22,030 nucleotides of DNA from CAYQDB01 sp964416195 (GCA_964416195.1 CAYQDB010000032.1:1-22030), one strand, 5' to 3'; positions 1-7,447 are shown, counted from the stretch's first letter. Made by a program: numbers and translations. Notes: generated by a model not told the origin, from the sequence alone.

Positions 1-1
1 A

Positions 2-685
2 AAAGTAATGAAGTCGATAATGGGTAAGTCACTCCTGGAATATCAGCTTGAGAGGCTGGAACGCTCAAAGTTTGCCCAGGAGATAGTGGTAGCGGCCACC
101 ACTAACGAAAGCGATGCACCGATTGTTGACCTTTGCCGGCGAGTTGGCGTCTCGCTGTTCCGTGGTTCCGAAGAGGATGTGCTTTCTCGCTATTACGGTG
201 CGGCAAAGGCACATCGGGCCGACGTCATAGTACGAGTTACCTCCGACTGTCCCCTAATCGATCCGGAGATCATTGACAGAGTTATCAGTTTCTATATCAA
301 TCATGCGAAACAATATGATTATGTCTCAAATACCCTTGAACGCAGCTACCCACGCGGAATGGATTGCGAGGTCTTTCCTTATGGGGTGCTCGAAGAAGCT
401 CATGTCGAAGCGACAGCCCAACCGGACCGAGAGCATGTGACGCCGTTTATTTATCGGCATCCAGAGCGGTATCGGTTGGCCAACATCGCCCATTATGAAG
501 ATCAGAGTCACTACCGGTGGACAGTGGACACTCTCAAGGACTTTGAGTTAATCAAACGAATAATGGAGGCGCTCTACCCGACGAATCGCCACTTCACGAT
601 GCAGGACTGCCTGACCCTGCTTGACAGACACCCGGACTGGGCAGCGATCAACGCAAACATAGAACAGAAGGCCTACGGGCAATGA
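2..685 (+). CDS. pseF: SpsF/PseF-type cytidylyltransferase, 5' end cut by window edge
   Basis: This is a nucleotidyltransferase of the SpsF / acylneuraminate cytidylyltransferase type, expected to make the CMP-activated nonulosonic acid in the cytoplasm. The reading frame is open to the left edge. The first visible codons read K-V before MKSIMGKSLLEYQLERL, which matches the family segment just after the N-terminal nucleotide-binding stretch, so about 20 residues including the real start lie outside the window. The ATG at 8 is probably internal. Visible support includes the segments VTSDCPLIDP (residues 78-87 counted from the ATG at 8) and QPDREHVTPF (138-147), and the W-T-V-D-T-L segment near 171, all typical of this family. 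The stop overlaps the pseG start (682-685, ATGA), so the two are translationally coupled. SpsF homologues also occur in spore-coat and other glycan clusters; the pseG neighbour is what argues for pseudaminate here. Confidence 0.85.
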   Translation, partial: KVMKSIMGKSLLEYQLERLERSKFAQEIVVAATTNESDAPIVDLCRRVGVSLFRGSEEDVLSRYYGAAKAHRADVIVRVTSDCPLIDPEIIDRVISFYINHAKQYDYVSNTLERSYPRGMDCEVFPYGVLEEAHVEATAQPDREHVTPFIYRHPERYRLANIAHYEDQSHYRWTVDTLKDFELIKRIMEALYPTNRHFTMQDCLTLLDRHPDWAAINANIEQKAYGQ

Positions 686-1791
686 AGGCCGTTATCCGAA
701 CCGATTCGTCAACTTCAATCGGTAGCGGGCACCTCATGCGATGCTTTACTCTTGCTGATATGCTGCGGGAGAAAGGCGCTGATGTTTCTTTCGTTTGTCG
801 TGAATTGCCCGGGAATCTGAGTTGGTTGGCAAGGGAGAAGGGATATTCACTTTTCCTGTTGCCTTTCGATGGCAGGGAGTCGGTCGATGGGGACGTTCCG
901 TCGGATTATACCCGATGGCTGGGCACTGACTGGGCAACCGATGCCGATCAAACCCTGACGGCGCTGTTGGGTGAATCCGACATTGATTGGCTGATTGTTG
1001 ACCATTATGCGCTGGACGAAAAGTGGGAAAAGCGTCTGCGTCCCCACGCCCAGCACATTATGGTTATTGACGATCTGGCCAACCGCCGGCATGATTGCGA
1101 TCTGCTGCTGGATCAAGACCTGTACGACCAGCTCGGGATACGCTATGATGGATTGGTGCCTGGTCACTGCAGGAAGCTGATGGGTCCGCAGTTCGCTTTC
1201 CTCCGGCCTGAATTCACCATGGAGAGAAAGACTATGCGCCAACGTGATGGCCATATTCGGCGCGTACTGGTTTCCTTTGGCGGCGCTGATTCGAATAATG
1301 TTACCTTAAAGGTAGTGGAAGCAATCCAGAGGTTAGGTCGCTCGCATATCGTGATTGATGTTATTGTCGGGGCCGCCAACCCATATTATAAGTCGCTTGA
1401 AAGGTCGTGTCGGTCTTTTCCCAGTTGCCGACTGCACCGTCAAGTGAAAAATATGGCTGAACTGATGTCTGAATCCGATCTGGCCATAGGCGGGGGAGGT
1501 TCGACCACCTGGGAAAGATGCTGTCTTGGTCTTCCAGCGATCTTTATCGCTACTGCCGAGCACGAGCGGTATGTCGCTCAGGTGTGTGGCAGCGCTGGGA
1601 TAGGAAAGTACCTGGGTTATTACGCCGACCTCACTCCTGATGATATAAAGGAAGAACTCGAAAGAGTCTGTGATCAAACTGAAACTGTCAGGAAGTGGAG
1701 CGAGAAAGCAGCTTCGTTGGTGGACGGCCTTGGGACAGGACGCGTTTGTGGGGAGGTTATGAAGTTGTGTCGGATTGAGGCGGCGTCATGA
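682..1791 (+). CDS. pseG: PseG: UDP-2,4-diacetamido-2,4,6-trideoxy-L-altropyranose hydrolase
   Basis: PseG releases UDP from UDP-2,4-diacetamido-2,4,6-trideoxy-L-altrose, giving the free sugar that the synthase condenses with phosphoenolpyruvate in pseudaminic acid synthesis. The 369-residue protein has the GT-B-like layout of the family. The N-terminal motif is R-T-D-S-S-x-x-I-G-S-G-H-L-M-R-C (residues 6-21), with His17 at the position of the known catalytic histidine. VSFGGAD (197-203) opens the second Rossmann domain, and the glycine-rich loop GGGGSTTWE (270-278) is the expected UDP-binding signature. The ATG at 682 overlaps the previous stop by four bases, and the gene ends in an ATGA overlap with the next (1788-1791), so it sits within a coupled operon. 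It is the most specific marker of a pseudaminic-type route in this window. Confidence 0.92.
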   Translation: MKAVIRTDSSTSIGSGHLMRCFTLADMLREKGADVSFVCRELPGNLSWLAREKGYSLFLLPFDGRESVDGDVPSDYTRWLGTDWATDADQTLTALLGESDIDWLIVDHYALDEKWEKRLRPHAQHIMVIDDLANRRHDCDLLLDQDLYDQLGIRYDGLVPGHCRKLMGPQFAFLRPEFTMERKTMRQRDGHIRRVLVSFGGADSNNVTLKVVEAIQRLGRSHIVIDVIVGAANPYYKSLERSCRSFPSCRLHRQVKNMAELMSESDLAIGGGGSTTWERCCLGLPAIFIATAEHERYVAQVCGSAGIGKYLGYYADLTPDDIKEELERVCDQTETVRKWSEKAASLVDGLGTGRVCGEVMKLCRIEAAS

Positions 1792-2372
1792 ACATTTTGC
1801 TTTTAGGCCCTGAACGAAAAGAATTGATGGAATTTATAGCCTCATTCGGCGACGCGGTGAAATGTACGTCTGACAAGATAACGGCCGATTGCGAACTGGT
1901 CTGGTGGGCCGACTTCCTTATCAGTTATGGGTGTAACTACATCATCAGCAAAAGTGTTCTTGACAGGTTCCCAAAGCGCGCTATCAACCTGCATATTTCT
2001 TATCTGCCGTGGTGCCGAGGGGCGGACCCTAACTTGTGGAGTTTTATCTACGATACCCCCAAAGGAGTTACTATCCATTATATGAACGAACGCGTCGACA
2101 GAGGTGACATAGTCGCCCAGGAACGGGTTGATTTCGAACCGGATGATACATTGCACACCAGCTACGATCGGTTGATAGAAGCTATGAATAGCCTTTTCAG
2201 AAGGCATTGGGCCGACATCAAAACCGGCAAGGTGAAAGCCGTGGCTCAACCACAAGGATTCCCGACTTTTCGCCAACGCGACCGTAAGCGGGTCGAGCAT
2301 CTTTTATGTAAGGGGTGGGACACGCCAGTATCAGAATTGATCGGCGCTGGACTGGAAAAACATTTAGACTGA
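1788..2372 (+). CDS. Formyltransferase-fold enzyme, probable sugar N-formyltransferase
   Basis: A 194-residue protein with the N10-formyltetrahydrofolate-dependent formyltransferase fold shared by PurN, Fmt and sugar N-formyltransferases. The catalytic triad is visible: Asn67 and His69 in INLHISYLPWCRG (residues 66-78), and Asp104 in ERVDRGDIV, matching Asn/His/Asp of PurN. It lacks the tRNA-binding C-terminal domain of Fmt and is a minimal single-domain form. It overlaps pseG by ATGA and precedes the PseH-like acetyltransferase, so the likely substrate (inference) is the amino group of a nucleotide-linked or free amino sugar in this pathway, giving an N-formyl group. N-formylated pseudaminic acid is known from some bacterial O-antigens and pilins. 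The N-terminal part is short and divergent, so the sugar-binding mode cannot be read from sequence. Confidence 0.8.
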   Translation: MNILLLGPERKELMEFIASFGDAVKCTSDKITADCELVWWADFLISYGCNYIISKSVLDRFPKRAINLHISYLPWCRGADPNLWSFIYDTPKGVTIHYMNERVDRGDIVAQERVDFEPDDTLHTSYDRLIEAMNSLFRRHWADIKTGKVKAVAQPQGFPTFRQRDRKRVEHLLCKGWDTPVSELIGAGLEKHLD

Positions 2373-2427
2373 GTAGTGCCAAGCTGATTTTGTCATGTAG
2401 TTATTGCTGTTGTTATGGATATAAGTT

Positions 2428-3033
2428 ATGCTAATCTTTGACGACTACAACCTTCGAAAACTAAAAGAGCAGGACCTGGAACAGGTACTACAATGGCGTA
2501 ACTCGGATCGAATTATGCGACTTGGGTACACTGACCATGTTATCTCGATGGAGGAGCACCGCGCTTGGTTCAGTCGTGTTAAGGATAGTTTGACCGCATT
2601 GCACTTCATATTTGAGCATCAGGGACAGCCAGCAGGAGTGGCCTATTTCAATCAGATCAACCGCACTCATGGCACATGCATGTGGGGGTTTTATCTGGGT
2701 AAGACCGACCTGCCGCGCGGAAGCGGCATGATACTGGGTTATCTTGCCATGAACCACATATTCGGGGAAGAGCATCTCTGTAAAGTAAGTGGGGAGGTGT
2801 TCGATTTCAACGAAGCCAGTCAGAGATTCTTCCAACGCCTGGGGTTCATAGAGGAAGGACAAAGAAAGCGGCATGCATTCAAAGATGGAAGGTACATAGA
2901 TGTTATTATCTTCGCTTTGTTTGCCGAAGAGTGGGCCAACAGTTGTAGACTGGCTGTGGAGCAGATACTACGAAACGACGGGGAAAGGCAACGTATAGAG
3001 GTTGGTACTGGCAACCAACCGGACATGATGTGA
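2428..3033 (+). CDS. pseH: PseH-like GNAT N-acetyltransferase
   Basis: A 201-residue GNAT-fold acetyltransferase resembling PseH, which uses acetyl-CoA to acetylate the 4-amino group of UDP-4-amino-4,6-dideoxy-N-acetyl-L-altrosamine before PseG acts. Family features are the opening LRKLKEQDLEQVLQWRN (about residues 9-25), the SMEEHRAWF segment (about 40-48), the acetyl-CoA-binding stretch around GSGMILGYLAM (about 99-109) and the C-terminal FNEASQRFFQRLGF (about 127-140). The ATG at 2428 is chosen because the ATG at 2415 is in another frame that stops after eight codons. A 55-base gap separates it from the formyltransferase. With the formyltransferase next door, two different acyl groups could be placed on the sugar. 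The tail beyond about residue 180 looks variable. Confidence 0.83.
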   Translation: MLIFDDYNLRKLKEQDLEQVLQWRNSDRIMRLGYTDHVISMEEHRAWFSRVKDSLTALHFIFEHQGQPAGVAYFNQINRTHGTCMWGFYLGKTDLPRGSGMILGYLAMNHIFGEEHLCKVSGEVFDFNEASQRFFQRLGFIEEGQRKRHAFKDGRYIDVIIFALFAEEWANSCRLAVEQILRNDGERQRIEVGTGNQPDMM

Positions 3034-3076
3034 AGGGCAGAACAACAATCTTGGATGATGAATACTCAGGTGGATA

Positions 3077-3772
3077 ATGAGTGACACTGTCCTTGTGATA
3101 GCAGCGCATCCTGACGACGAGGTTCTCGGTTGCGGCGGCACTATGGCTCGCCACGCCAAAAGCGGCGACACGGTGCACGTTGTTATTCTTGCCGAGGGTA
3201 TTACAAGCCGGGACCAAAAGAGTAACCGTGAGAACAAAGAAAAGGAATTGTCCGCGCTCGGTGAAGCGGCCCACCGAGCCAACGAGATACTCGGTGTCAA
3301 GACAGTGGAGTTGAATGACTTCCCGGACAACCGCATGGATTCTCTTGCACGACTTGACGTGGTAAAAGTTGTTGAAGGCTTCATTGATCGTTTCAAACCC
3401 GATATCGTCTATACGCACCATGGTGGTGATTTGAACGTCGACCACCGACGTGTCCATGAAGCTGTCGTCACCTCCTGCCGGCCCATGCCCGGGAATCAAG
3501 GTGTAAGAACGCTCTTATTCTTCGAAGTAGCTTCGAGTACTGAATGGCAGCCTCCCGGCTCAGCGAGTCCGTTTACGCCCAACTGGTTTGTGGACATCTC
3601 CACCACACTGGAGCTCAAATTGCAGGCGCTACAAGCCTATGAATCTGAAATGCGTCCGTGGCCACATTCCCGTTCTGTCAAGGCGCTTGAGCATCTTGCT
3701 CAATGGCGGGGCGCTAGCATTGGAGTTGAAGCTGCCGAAGCATTTGAACTTGGGCGAAGATTGATATTGTAG
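3077..3772 (+). CDS. PIG-L/LmbE-family N-deacetylase
   Basis: A zinc-dependent deacetylase of the PIG-L/LmbE family, which removes N-acyl groups from GlcNAc-type and related substrates. The metal-binding motif AHPDDE is at residues 10-15 (His11, Asp13, Asp14), and the second motif HHGGDLNVDHRRVH at 114-127 supplies the third zinc ligand (His123) and active-site histidines. Length (231 residues) is normal for the family. An AGGTGG purine run ends about six bases before the ATG. The gene lies between the acetyltransferase and the synthase, so it may deacetylate a nonulosonate precursor or product (inference). PIG-L proteins are common in pseudaminic and legionaminic clusters, but the substrate is usually unproven. 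Confidence 0.88.
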   Translation: MSDTVLVIAAHPDDEVLGCGGTMARHAKSGDTVHVVILAEGITSRDQKSNRENKEKELSALGEAAHRANEILGVKTVELNDFPDNRMDSLARLDVVKVVEGFIDRFKPDIVYTHHGGDLNVDHRRVHEAVVTSCRPMPGNQGVRTLLFFEVASSTEWQPPGSASPFTPNWFVDISTTLELKLQALQAYESEMRPWPHSRSVKALEHLAQWRGASIGVEAAEAFELGRRLIL

Positions 3773-3855
3773 GATCAACTTGGTTTGGGTGATCTTGTCT
3801 GTTAAGGCAGCCTTATCCTCAGTTATGAGTTGAGGGAACAGATTGACTTTTTATG

Positions 3856-3883
3856 TTGACGTTGCGGTAAGGAAAGGGATAAT
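3856..3883 (+). promoter_or_regulatory. Candidate sigma70-type promoter for the neuB-like gene
   Basis: TTGACG (3856-3861) and GATAAT (3878-3883) are separated by 16 bases and each differs from consensus at one position. Transcription would start near 3890, about 75 bases before the synthase ATG at 3967. The gap from 3773 to 3966 is unusually long for this otherwise compact module, which fits an internal promoter. An 18-codon ORF beginning MRFLQ (3914-3970) lies in the leader and overlaps the synthase start by ATGA. Confidence 0.5.
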
Positions 3884-3966
3884 CTCAATGCGAGCCTGCT
3901 GATGGTTGGAGATATGAGGTTTCTGCAAATTGGCACACTTGCGGGACCTCAGACCGGAGTGAATAA

Positions 3967-4995
3967 ATGAGAAACAAAGATCGCGTTTTCATAATAGCCG
4001 AGGCCGGTATAAACCACAATGGAGATGTCAAGCTGGCCAGGGAAATGGTATCGGTTGCCAGGGAGAGCGGCGCCGATTGCATTAAGTTTCAAACCTTCAA
4101 AGCAGAGGAGTTCGTTTCTGATCCGAATCAGACTTATATATACAAGTCGCAAGGGAAGGTGGTCACAGAGTCGATGCTTGATATGTTCAAGCGGTACGAG
4201 TTCACCAAGGATGAGTGGTCAAAGATAGTCGGTTACTGTGATAAAGTTGGCATCGCCTTTTCCTCGACGGCACAGAACCCGTCCGATCTCGAGTTCTTGC
4301 TATCAATTATTGACCTCCCTTTTTTGAAGGTTGGCTCGGATGATCTAACCAACCTGGAGCTTCTGAAGTACTACGCTTCCAAGGGCAAGCCGATGATTAT
4401 CTCTGCCGGTATGGCTTACGCTTATGAGATTGAGGATGCTGTTCGGACGATACGCACCTGCGGAAACGATGATATTACCGTCCTGCATTGTGTGTCATCA
4501 TATCCGGCTGATCCTGGGCAGGTTAACCTTCGTAAGATTCCGATTATTCGAGACGCCTTCAATGTGCCGGTGGGGTTTTCTGATCACACTATAGGATCGG
4601 CCGCTGCAGTCGGTGCGGTCTGTTTCGGCGCGACGGTCATCGAAAAGCATTTCACCCTGGATAAAAACCTGCCTGGCCCGGATCACTGGTTCTCGATCGA
4701 CACGAAGGAGCTAAAAGAATATGTCGACAGTATTAGGTTCATTGAAAGAGCCATCGGCTCCCCGATGCTGTGTCCGACCGAGAAGGAACAAGAGATGAGG
4801 CAGGCTTGCCGCCGCAAGGTGGTTGCCGGTCAAAACCTCGCCTGTGGCGAAAAGATAACAATTAACAAGATCACCTTCAAACGGATCGGTGCCGAAGGAG
4901 GCATTGAGCCAAAGGACGTCGACTTTATCTTGGGACGGCGCGTCGGACGGAATATCGTCAAGAACGAACCGATCAAGTTGAACCATCTCGAATAA
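3967..4995 (+). CDS. NeuB/LegI/PseI-family nonulosonic acid synthase
   Basis: This enzyme condenses phosphoenolpyruvate with a six-carbon amino sugar to make a nine-carbon nonulosonic acid. The TIM-barrel domain spans about residues 1-270: FIIAEAGINHNGD (8-20) at the start, then CIKFQTFKAEEF, then GFSDHTIG and VIEKHFTLDK, whose histidines are the expected metal ligands. GPDHWFS follows. A C-terminal SAF (antifreeze-like) domain covers about 280-342. GGAG-type Shine-Dalgarno bases (GGAG at 3956-3959) precede the ATG by seven bases. Motifs such as IAEAGINHNGD, VLHC and GPDH resemble LegI/NeuB more than PseI, so the product may not be plain pseudaminic acid despite pseG upstream. The usual SGE motif is replaced by SDD (GSDDLTNL), as in one subgroup of the family. 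Confidence 0.9.
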   Translation: MRNKDRVFIIAEAGINHNGDVKLAREMVSVARESGADCIKFQTFKAEEFVSDPNQTYIYKSQGKVVTESMLDMFKRYEFTKDEWSKIVGYCDKVGIAFSSTAQNPSDLEFLLSIIDLPFLKVGSDDLTNLELLKYYASKGKPMIISAGMAYAYEIEDAVRTIRTCGNDDITVLHCVSSYPADPGQVNLRKIPIIRDAFNVPVGFSDHTIGSAAAVGAVCFGATVIEKHFTLDKNLPGPDHWFSIDTKELKEYVDSIRFIERAIGSPMLCPTEKEQEMRQACRRKVVAGQNLACGEKITINKITFKRIGAEGGIEPKDVDFILGRRVGRNIVKNEPIKLNHLE

Positions 4996-5029
4996 TGTCT
5001 GAGCGAAGGAGGCTGTGTCATAAAGACAG

Positions 5030-5135
5030 CGTCATCGCGAACGACCGGAGGGGGTGTGGCGATCTCTATTGTGTAGTTATTTGCAAAACAAAAGATTGCC
5101 ACGTCGTCCGCCCAGGCGGACTCCTCGCAAAGACG
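5030..5135. repeat. Dispersed palindromic (MITE/REP-like) repeat
   Basis: An imperfect inverted repeat of about 106 bases between the synthase and the aminotransferase. The left arm (5031-5065) starts GTCATCGCGAACGACC and ends TGTGGCGATCT; the right arm (5093-5134) starts AGATTGCCACGTCGTCC and ends TCCTCGCAAAGAC. The right arm contains its own hairpin, GTCCGCC-CA-GGCGGAC (5106-5121), which the left arm has lost. The arms match the well-known family of non-coding repeats of the form GTCATTGCGAGGAG...GTGGCAATCT found scattered in many bacterial genomes. No second copy is visible here. A 76-codon ORF running through it (4995-5225) is best read as spurious. Confidence 0.8.
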
Positions 5136-5203
5136 GTTGCTGAAGTTTTTACGGTTAGGATTCATAATTATGACGCAGCTTCAAAGGATGAGGGGGCAAA
5201 ACA

Positions 5204-6328
5204 GTGCCTGAAGATACGCAAATAGACGACGTCGGTCTGCAAGATCATCACACACCGGTTCCTATTCCGCATAATATGCCGTGCTTGGATGAAAGCGATT
5301 CCCAAGCGGTTTATGATGCCGTATTGTCCGGATGGGTCGCCTACGGTGAAAAATCGCAGAAACTGGGAAAGAGAATAAGTCGTCTGATTCTTGATGCTGA
5401 TGACGGCTGTGTTGTCTGTTCCAGTGGAACGTCTGCCCTTTACCTAACCCTCTACGCCCTCGGCGTTGGGAACGGTGATGAGGTTATCATGCCCAGCTAT
5501 ATGTGCACCGCTGGGTTGAACGCCGTTATGATGGTTGGCGCTGAACCTGTTATCGCCGACATCAACAAGGATAATCTTTCTTTTACTACTAATGAAGTTC
5601 GACGGCATGTTACAGGCCGGACAAAAGCGATTATTGTAGTCCATACATACGGCATCCCGTGCGAATTGGAAAGTATCAGGCAACTGGGGATTCCGATTAT
5701 TGAAGACTGTTGCCAGGCGCTTGGCTCCAGCTATGCTGACGGACAACCGGTCGGCTCCAAAGGAGATCTGGCTACTTTTTCCTTTTATGCCACCAAATTT
5801 GTAACCGGCGGCTACGGTGGGGCAGTGGTGGCAAAGAAGAGGGAGGATGTCGAGGTCCTCCACGATTACATAAACTTTGACTGCCCTGAGCAGTACAAGC
5901 CACGGTTCAATTTCCAGCTGTCTGACATTCAGGCGGCACTTGTTCTAAGTCAGTTCGATAGACTGGATTGGTTTCTTGAGCGTCGCAGACAGATCGGCAA
6001 ACGGTATTGCAAGGCAATCAATCAGGATGACAGGTTGCGATACTCCTTTCGGAACGACGGCATCAATTTCTTTAGATTTCTGGTGAACTTTCCCTCGGAA
6101 AACGAGCTATCGCGATGTAGGCGTTACCTGACAGATAGAGGTATCGGCAGCATAGTGCCCCTGGAAAACCGCGAGCTCCTGCACAACTATCTGGAACTTG
6201 ATCGCAGCCTCTATCCTGTGGCGGAGGAGACGTCCCGGACCATACTATCACTTCCGATCTATCCCTGTCTCAGTGATCGGGATGTTGAACGTATTGAAAA
6301 AACGCTGGCGAGGTGGGATTTCAGATGA
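5204..6328 (+). CDS. DegT/DnrJ/EryC1/StrS-family PLP sugar aminotransferase
   Basis: A PLP-dependent aminotransferase that adds an amino group from an amino acid to a keto-sugar nucleotide. The 374-residue length is normal. Family landmarks are the SSGTSALYL segment (residues 73-81), the Asp of IIEDCCQALGS (Asp168, which contacts the PLP ring nitrogen), and FSFYATKFVTGGYGG with the Schiff-base lysine Lys198; the usual GEGG is GYGG here. The start is a GTG at 5204, preceded by the purine-rich AGGATGAGGGGG ending about eight bases upstream. It is coupled to the WbqC gene by ATGA (6325-6328). It could be a PseC-like enzyme of the nonulosonate route, but its pairing with WbqC and its position after the synthase suggest a separate amino sugar. 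Confidence 0.88.
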   Translation: MPEDTQIDDVGLQDHHTPVPIPHNMPCLDESDSQAVYDAVLSGWVAYGEKSQKLGKRISRLILDADDGCVVCSSGTSALYLTLYALGVGNGDEVIMPSYMCTAGLNAVMMVGAEPVIADINKDNLSFTTNEVRRHVTGRTKAIIVVHTYGIPCELESIRQLGIPIIEDCCQALGSSYADGQPVGSKGDLATFSFYATKFVTGGYGGAVVAKKREDVEVLHDYINFDCPEQYKPRFNFQLSDIQAALVLSQFDRLDWFLERRRQIGKRYCKAINQDDRLRYSFRNDGINFFRFLVNFPSENELSRCRRYLTDRGIGSIVPLENRELLHNYLELDRSLYPVAEETSRTILSLPIYPCLSDRDVERIEKTLARWDFR

Positions 6329-7044
6329 TTGTCTCCGCACACCAACCGGCATACCTGCCTTGGTTAGGTTATTTCCATAAAATTGTGTTGTCTGACATCT
6401 TTGTTGTCATGGACGACGTTCAGTTCGAAAAGAACTCCTTTATCAATAGGAACAGGGTACTTTCCGGCGGGAAAGAGCTGATGCTGACTATACCTGTCCG
6501 ATTGAAGGGTCATACGGACAAGACTATCGCCGATATCGAGGTGTCTGATCATTTTTGGAGGAAAAAGCATCTCAAATCCATCGAACAGGCCTATTGCAAG
6601 GCGCCTTATTTCGACACGGTTTATCCTCTGATTGCTCCGATTCTGGAAAAGGAGCACCGCTTTTTGGTCGAATATGTTAGCGAGCTGACCGCGATATTCT
6701 TGGATTACCTGGATATTCGAACTAAAATCCTCCTCGCCTCAGAGCTGGAGATCACTTCGCGAAAACTTGATTATGTCATCGAGCTGACTCAAAAAGTCGA
6801 CGGTGATATATTCGTTTTTGGGGCATTGGGTAAGGACTACGGCGACATCGACCAGTTGAACCGTTACGGCATCAAACCGTACTTTCAGGAGTACTGCCAC
6901 CCGGTCTACCGACAGCTATCAAGAGAGTTCGTTTACAATATGAGTATCCTGGATATTATGTTCAACGAACTACGCGATAAAATCGCCGACATTATCATAT
7001 CCGGCAACATTACCAAGGAAGAGCTGGTTGAGTGTGTGGCATAA
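6325..7044 (+). CDS. WbqC-family protein
   Basis: A WbqC-family protein, common in O-antigen and other glycan clusters and without a firmly established reaction that I can cite. The N-terminal signature IVSAHQPAYLPWLGYFHK (residues 2-19) is diagnostic. Further family segments are VVMDDVQFEKNSFINRN and the C-terminal CHPVYRQL. I place the start at the ATG at 6325 rather than the in-frame GTG at 6313: it gives an ATGA overlap with the aminotransferase stop, the family motif then starts at residue 2, and GAGGTGGG (6310-6317) sits at Shine-Dalgarno distance. It probably acts in the cytoplasm on the product of the preceding aminotransferase (inference). Confidence 0.88.
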   Translation: MIVSAHQPAYLPWLGYFHKIVLSDIFVVMDDVQFEKNSFINRNRVLSGGKELMLTIPVRLKGHTDKTIADIEVSDHFWRKKHLKSIEQAYCKAPYFDTVYPLIAPILEKEHRFLVEYVSELTAIFLDYLDIRTKILLASELEITSRKLDYVIELTQKVDGDIFVFGALGKDYGDIDQLNRYGIKPYFQEYCHPVYRQLSREFVYNMSILDIMFNELRDKIADIIISGNITKEELVECVA

Positions 7045-7447
7045 CCATAGAAGACCCCGATCTCAGTGGCATCCCGCTTGACGGCTCGCCGGTCACATCC
7101 GGCTACTTTGAAGGTCCGCGAAGGCCAAGAGTGGGTCGTGAGACGACGCAGGTGCGCACATTGGCATTGGAAACGAAAGTGCTTTCCATGCTCTCAGTAA
7201 AGTAATTTACAAATAGACCGATAAAGGAATGAGGTTTTTGCAGTTGCGCAGTTGCCTGTGAGTCATGGAGGACACAAATACCGGGTATGTCTTCACATCA
7301 GACAATCCACGAGCGAGCCAGCCCGTTCTTGGGTTGCTGCCAAGGTGTTGCAGCGGATTGTCGGGGCGATAACTATTCCGTGATCTTGCAAGGGGGGCAC
7401 TGCAGCTTGAGATTGGTCGGGCTACTAACCTGAAAGGGATTATTAAA
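7045..7447. other. Intergenic region of about 400 bases with possible gene fragments
   Basis: No convincing gene. A 57-codon ORF starts at a GTG at 7032 inside the WbqC end and runs to 7205. It opens V-C-G-I, like the N-terminus of glutamine-dependent asparagine synthetases, but shows no further similarity. A 10-codon ORF beginning MRFLQ starts at 7229 after an AAAGGA run, and the next frame reads on without a stop to about 7383 (SHGGHKYRVCLHI...). This may be a decayed glycosyltransferase start. No clear terminator was seen. AAAGGG at 7434-7439 is the ribosome-binding site of the next gene. Confidence 0.35.

Noticed and set aside
847..1254. 135-codon minus-strand ORF inside pseG
   Set aside because: It lies fully antisense to a clearly identified gene with family motifs and has none of its own; a reading-frame shadow.
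4995..5225. 76-codon ORF directly after the synthase (starts TAATG)
   Set aside because: It runs through the palindromic repeat, and its protein (RLCHKDSVIANDRRGCGD...) is the kind of false protein such repeats produce. The aminotransferase start lies inside it.
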